Assembly (NCBI RefSeq): GCF_004801405.1
Contig: NZ_SSOB01000048.1
Location: 1-64,000 of the forward strand
Source of the DNA: Cohnella fermenti
GTDB lineage: Bacteria; Bacillota; Bacilli; Paenibacillales; Paenibacillaceae
Direction of reading: 5' to 3'
Length of the DNA: 64,000 nt
The notes under the pieces were generated by a model that had not been told where the DNA came from, did no database searches, and saw nothing but the letters and a program-made list of their open reading frames with translations. Positions 60,107-64,000 of the stretch are shown here, piece by piece (the stretch's first letter is position 1; each line of letters begins with the position of its first letter). Made by a program: the position numbers and the translations under genes.

Positions 60107-62005
60107 CTACCTTCTCTTTTTGATTTTTTGACCGAATTTGATTTTTTGACCGAATAGCCTAGTTGAACCCATTTTAATAGGAACTTCAGATATATTCTTT
60201 TGGTAAACAATATCTTTAATGTCAGCAATCTTGTTTGCTTTGAAATTTATAACTCGACACCGCTCGACTTTCCCCATTTTACGGTTAAGAGCACTAAAAG
60301 GAGTTGTTGTGCCATGTTCATTAAAACAAATGAGATTGTATTCATCGAGTAGCTTTGCTAGGTTTTTATTGCCAATCAAGGGTCGATCTCTTTGAGTATT
60401 ACTAAGATGTTCTAGTACCATTGTATAGACAGTCTCCCAGTCAAGTTTCAAGACTTCTTGTTCCTTTTCTGTTCTCAACACGCCATAAACTTTCCTATTA
60501 AAATCTAACCTCGGGCTATTAAGTTCCACGATGATTTTATCTTCAAGTATTAACTCTTTTAACGCTTGCAAGAATAGTTCGACTTGAGGATCGAAAATGG
60601 TTTGTTCTTGATCTTCAAGTAATTCCCCGAATATTTTCTTTGCGTAACTGCACATATTGACAAAATCTTCAGGGGTTATAAATCCCATTTCCTTACCATA
60701 TGACATGTAAAAATTAATGGCACAAATTTGATGTGCGAAGCTATCTGTATGGCGACCATGTGAATTGAATTTGTTGCCAAGTTCCGACCGCAGAGCTTCA
60801 AAATCTTTTTTATAGTCATCAATGAAACTAGAGTTTAGCTTAACGCTGAGCCATTCTAAATAATGTGAAATACTTGTTGGAAGATGGCGGTGGTCCTTAT
60901 ACTTGTCATATAGTTCTGCCTTAGAAGCATCGTATGTTTTAGAATCTTTTCTATTAAACAAGTTGTCCATCTTCACTCGGATAATACGTTTTTTTGAAGA
61001 TTCGTTTTTGTTGTGAGTATCAAGAAATTTTTCGCCAGTAATCAACACCATGCCATCAGAAATATTGCTACTTGAGAATTGCCTGTCCGTTAGGTTTCGA
61101 ATGATATCTTCAATTTTATTGATAACACTGTACTCGTTTTCCTTCGTTTTTGAGGTGCCGAAATCATCAATCACAAAGACGCAATCTTTATGCTCCTTAA
61201 TTCCGGGCATTATGGTTTTTGTCTTATGAGCATCGGGACGAGTCATGTTGGTTTTTTCGTAGATGTTGGTAAAAAAAGTAGATAGTGTCGTTTTTCCATA
61301 CCCAGTTTGACCTACTATCCAAAGTAAATAGTTCGGCGATAGCTCTTTTGATTCAAGTAGTGGAGTTGTAATGATTGAAGTTAGAAGAAAACTAAGTAAT
61401 GAATAAGATAACTTATGGTTGCATATTTCTAGCATTTTAAGACTTTCTAAAAACGATTCTCTTGGACTTAAATGATCATCTTTACGTAAAGTAAATTCAG
61501 TGTTTGATGTAGAGATTTTTTCGTTGACTTCACCAATAATTCCGTCGCTATGTAAGAAAAACCATTTGTTTTCATATTTGTGCCATCCAATTTTATCGAA
61601 TTCAATTTTTTGATTACTCTTCTTAGCGAACAATTCTATAAATTGCAGAATAGATCTGTAGTTTTTCTTCTCATTTGAATATACTTCGCAAAAGGGACTC
61701 CATTTAGTCCTAACCCACTTCGTATTAATTAAGTCAGAAATCGAAACTTCTATTCTTTTTAATCTCTTCTCATTTTTCAAAATACCATAAAAAACATACT
61801 TGGACTCCTCAACGTCTCCTGATTCAGTTACCCTAAAAATAATCTCAACTGGTATTACTATAAAATTAGATAAGGTGATTAGCTTTGAGTCTTCATATTT
61901 GCAAAGTTCACCATGTTCATTAATTGCAAAACCCGAATCATTAATTTTTTGCGAATGGACCATTATCCATTCTTTCACTTTGATATCGTCTCCAACAGAA
62001 TTCAT
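60107..62005 (-). CDS. Large P-loop ATPase (DUF927/helicase-like) of the element
   Basis: Predicted 632-residue protein. Walker A WIVGQTGYGKTT (near residue 235) and Walker B CVFVIDDFGTS (near 275) belong to a DUF927-like or superfamily 3-type helicase core. About 200 residues precede it and 330 follow, including an Arg-rich sensor-like segment ESSKKRIIRVKM. The last residues contain a tandem repeat, FGQKIKFGQKIKKRR, from a 21-base DNA duplication. GGAGGAAG precedes the ATG. With the Rep-like gene it forms a replication module. Confidence 0.75.
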   Translation of the reverse strand: MNSVGDDIKVKEWIMVHSQKINDSGFAINEHGELCKYEDSKLITLSNFIVIPVEIIFRVTESGDVEESKYVFYGILKNEKRLKRIEVSISDLINTKWVRTKWSPFCEVYSNEKKNYRSILQFIELFAKKSNQKIEFDKIGWHKYENKWFFLHSDGIIGEVNEKISTSNTEFTLRKDDHLSPRESFLESLKMLEICNHKLSYSLLSFLLTSIITTPLLESKELSPNYLLWIVGQTGYGKTTLSTFFTNIYEKTNMTRPDAHKTKTIMPGIKEHKDCVFVIDDFGTSKTKENEYSVINKIEDIIRNLTDRQFSSSNISDGMVLITGEKFLDTHNKNESSKKRIIRVKMDNLFNRKDSKTYDASKAELYDKYKDHRHLPTSISHYLEWLSVKLNSSFIDDYKKDFEALRSELGNKFNSHGRHTDSFAHQICAINFYMSYGKEMGFITPEDFVNMCSYAKKIFGELLEDQEQTIFDPQVELFLQALKELILEDKIIVELNSPRLDFNRKVYGVLRTEKEQEVLKLDWETVYTMVLEHLSNTQRDRPLIGNKNLAKLLDEYNLICFNEHGTTTPFSALNRKMGKVERCRVINFKANKIADIKDIVYQKNISEVPIKMGSTRLFGQKIKFGQKIKKRR

Positions 62006-62250
62006 TTTCTTCCTCCATTGAAATAATCTGATTATATGAAAACAATCACCTAAAAAATATCATGAAATCAGATTTTTTTAAATAGCTATTACCAAAATTG
62101 AATGTCTGCTGATCCAATACGAAGGTTATCTAACGACATTCAGTCATATTTACTTCTAAGTAAGCAACATTTAATTGCCGCAATTTAGAACAGTCCCACA
62201 TATATATTATAACTAGGAATATGACATATTTGGACGGGAGGGATAAGTAA

Positions 62251-62445
62251 ATGTTTGCACAATATGATGAAGTACTGACGGTAGACGATGTGATGGAGGC
62301 ATTAAATATTGGGCGTTCAAAGGTATATGAGCTTCTTCGGAGTAAAAAATTAAAATCGTTCAAGTTGAAAGGATATCGGATTCCGAAAGCTGCATTAAAG
62401 GAATTTGTACTCTCGGAATCTAACATGAATGCGAGCAACGATTAA
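62251..62445 (+). CDS. Excisionase-like helix-turn-helix protein
   Basis: Predicted 64-residue DNA-binding protein of the HTH_17 (MerR-like) type: LTVDDVMEALNIGRSKVYELLRSKKLKSFKLKGYRIPKAALKEFV. GGGAGGGA precedes ATG 62251. Position just before the integrase suggests it guides excision. Confidence 0.85.
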   Translation: MFAQYDEVLTVDDVMEALNIGRSKVYELLRSKKLKSFKLKGYRIPKAALKEFVLSESNMNASND

Positions 62446-62551
62446 GAAGTTGTTCTAACTGTATCTGGAAATATGAATCAAGCTGCGATCTTTTCGGTTG
62501 CAGCTTATTTCTATTTGTCTGAATGGCAATGTAAAGGGAGAACGACATTAT

Positions 62552-62827
62552 ATGAACAAGCATCTTTGGAATTTGCCAGAGAGTGAGGCCGGCATAGATC
62601 GGTTATTAGCGATTGCTGCTCGTCACGTTAAGCTTGCGCTGGAGTATTTAAACCGCAGTACCTCATATGAACGCAAGCAAGCTATTTGTATAGAGATAGC
62701 GGCATTGAGAGCAGAGAGAGAAGCGTTGCTACATGACTCTGAGCCTCCGCACGCCACTAATAAAATCTTATTGAATTCACTACATCCAATTAGAAATACA
62801 AGTCTAAATCAGGATGGAGCTGAATGA
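62552..62827 (+). CDS. Small protein of unknown function before the integrase
   Basis: A 91-residue soluble protein, mostly helical in its first 65 residues. AAAGGGAG is 11 bases before ATG 62552. Its stop overlaps the integrase start by four bases, so it is translated with it. Family not recognised. Confidence 0.65.
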   Translation: MNKHLWNLPESEAGIDRLLAIAARHVKLALEYLNRSTSYERKQAICIEIAALRAEREALLHDSEPPHATNKILLNSLHPIRNTSLNQDGAE

Positions 62828-63969
62828 TTATGGCAGGCAAAACTGTCAAGAAGGACGGAAAGACGTGGTACTTTGTTTTAACGCATGGGAAGAAGGATAA
62901 TGGAAAACCGCAACAAATCAAAAGACGCGGCTATAAAACTAAGCAGGAAGCTCAGAAGGCGCTAAATGAGCTAGAGTACTCACTTACAAATGGAACTTAC
63001 GTGAAGCCTAACAAAATGTTGTACAGAGAGTATATGGTGAATCATTGGCTAGAAGATAAAATAACCAAGGTCAAGAAACAAACCCTAGCAACGTATAAAT
63101 GGCTAATTGTAGGCCATGTGCTGCCAGCATTGGGAGATATAGAACTCACTAAACTTACCCCGATGGCAATTCAGAAGTTCTATAATCAAATGACTAAAGA
63201 TGAACAGTTGACCGATGAGAACATTCAGAAGATTCATACCCTCATCAACGACTCATTAAAGAAAGCAGAACGATGGGAGCTTGTTACTAAGAACCCTGCT
63301 TCGCTAGTAGACCGTCCAAAGGCCGTTAAGAAAGAAGTAATAGTGTGGGACGTAGATGAGGTTAAAACGTTCCTGAAGCATGGAGACAAGGGCAGCAGGT
63401 ACTTTATTGCATTTTGGATTGCATTGACTTCTGGGGCAAGGCAAGGAGAAATCTTAGGGCTTCGTTGGCAAGATGTGGACTTTGAGAATAACTGCATTCG
63501 TATTACTCAAACCCTCAGTAGCGATGGGAAAGAAATACAGCCATACACGAAAACCAAATCAGGGACAAGAACGATCAATCTGCCTAAAGAGACAATGAAA
63601 CGTTTGAAGAAGCATAAGCAAATGGTGGATCGGGAAAAGGAGAAGGCGGAACCTGGAACTTATCATGATATGGACTTGGTTGTATGTACGGGAAATGGAA
63701 CTCCAACAAATAAGAGCAATCTGCGTCGAGCGTTCAGTGTGGCGATTAAAGAAGCTGGAGTTAAGAAAATTAAATTCCATTCAATGAGACATACACATGC
63801 TACACTGTTGCTTCTTCAAGGCGAGAATCCAAAAATCGTATCAGAACGGTTAGGACATGCAACTGTGCGCTTGACTCTTGACACCTACAGTCACTTGCTG
63901 CCAAGTATGCAGAAGGAGACAGCCGAGAAGTTCGGGAAGTTGTTGTTTAACAGCGAACAGGATGAATGA
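62824..63969 (+). CDS. int: Tyrosine recombinase / site-specific integrase
   Basis: Predicted 381-residue integrase. N-terminal AP2-like arm-binding part (GKTWYFVLTHGKKDNGKPQQIKRRGYKTKQEA), SAM-like core-binding domain (about 65-160), then a catalytic domain with SGARQGEILGLRW (first Arg), HSMRHTHATLL (His and Arg), LGHATVRLTLDTYSH (His, and nucleophile Tyr). All catalytic residues are present. ATG 62824 overlaps the preceding stop; ATG 62830 is the alternative. It lies at the right edge, as integrases usually lie beside the intact tRNA end. Confidence 0.95.
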   Translation: MIMAGKTVKKDGKTWYFVLTHGKKDNGKPQQIKRRGYKTKQEAQKALNELEYSLTNGTYVKPNKMLYREYMVNHWLEDKITKVKKQTLATYKWLIVGHVLPALGDIELTKLTPMAIQKFYNQMTKDEQLTDENIQKIHTLINDSLKKAERWELVTKNPASLVDRPKAVKKEVIVWDVDEVKTFLKHGDKGSRYFIAFWIALTSGARQGEILGLRWQDVDFENNCIRITQTLSSDGKEIQPYTKTKSGTRTINLPKETMKRLKKHKQMVDREKEKAEPGTYHDMDLVVCTGNGTPTNKSNLRRAFSVAIKEAGVKKIKFHSMRHTHATLLLLQGENPKIVSERLGHATVRLTLDTYSHLLPSMQKETAEKFGKLLFNSEQDE

Positions 63970-64000
63970 CGTGATTAGTTTATCGTCAGTATTCAATAAT

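Larger units (their letters stand above)
52552..64000. mobile_element. Integrative element at a tRNA gene (right end outside window)
   Basis: The left boundary is a 3' tRNA fragment. From there to the window end, base composition is clearly AT-rich and gene content is accessory. At the right are an excisionase-like gene and a tyrosine integrase whose stop is 31 bases from the window edge. Rep-like and P-loop ATPase genes suggest it replicates after excision. No FtsK-like, VirB4-like, relaxase or phage structural genes are seen in the visible 11.4 kb. The intact tRNA and second attachment site should lie just beyond 64000. Confidence 0.75.

Noticed and set aside
52552..64000. Prophage
   Set aside because: No terminase, portal, capsid, tail or lysis genes are seen in the visible part; xis, int and Rep alone do not make a phage.

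Overview
The window looks like a chromosome segment of a spore-forming Firmicute of the Paenibacillaceae (Paenibacillus/Cohnella type). This rests on gene content only: a PyrR-attenuated pyr cluster, YteA and YycC homologues, dapL, a glutaminyl-tRNA synthetase, S-layer-homology (SLH) proteins, strong AGGAGG-type ribosome sites, and GC-rich core genes interrupted by AT-rich accessory blocks. No database search was possible, so the assignment is inference.

Layout. (1) 0.3-12.2 kb: a 12-gene, single-direction catabolic operon behind a sigma-A promoter and a NagR/DasR-like operator: GntR/UTRA regulator, sugar isomerase-like TIM barrel, M20 deacylase, threonine-synthase-like PLP enzyme, ABC sugar importer (binding lipoprotein plus two permeases), Gfo/Idh dehydrogenase, RidA, metallo-beta-lactamase-fold hydrolase, SIS protein and FGGY kinase. 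Together they suggest uptake and breakdown of an amino-acid- or amine-substituted sugar. (2) 12.4-16.2 kb: yteA, lspA, an RluA/RluD-type pseudouridine synthase and dapL. (3) 16.5-24.9 kb: pyrimidine operon pyrR-pyrC-carA-carB-pyrF-pyrE with a PyrR attenuator; pyrB, pyrK and pyrD are not there. (4) 25.7-29.7 kb: sulfonate operon ssuDCAB. (5) 30.2-35.0 kb: an SLH-GH18 glycosidase, a NagZ-like lipoprotein and glnS. (6) 35.2-44.0 kb: a MacB/FtsX-type ABC system whose second ATPase carries an AbrB-like tail, followed by two paralogous solute-binding lipoproteins. Two genes here have good Shine-Dalgarno sites aimed at ATA or ATC instead of ATG.

(7) 44.2-45.4 kb: two small genes and three tRNAs (initiator Met, a CAU tRNA resembling Ile2, and Leu-UAA). 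(8) 46.1-48.3 kb: an AT-rich patch with a secreted protein and two membrane-anchored nuclease-fold proteins (Mrr-type and NERD-type). (9) 48.5-52.4 kb: GNAT, MazG-like, dat, ung and an SLH protein. (10) 52.55 kb to the window end: an AT-rich integrative element. Its left end is a 45-bp 3' tRNA fragment on the minus strand and its right end carries xis- and integrase-like genes. Inside are a Rep-like initiator, a P-loop ATPase, RadC, an XRE regulator, a DUF2971 protein, a DinB-like protein and several unknowns.

The least expected signal is a ~185-bp intergenic repeat present three times (16.34, 24.97 and 45.66 kb). All copies have the same orientation and each lies downstream of a terminator. 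Their stems keep pairing through compensatory changes, which points to a structured RNA or a palindromic mobile sequence.
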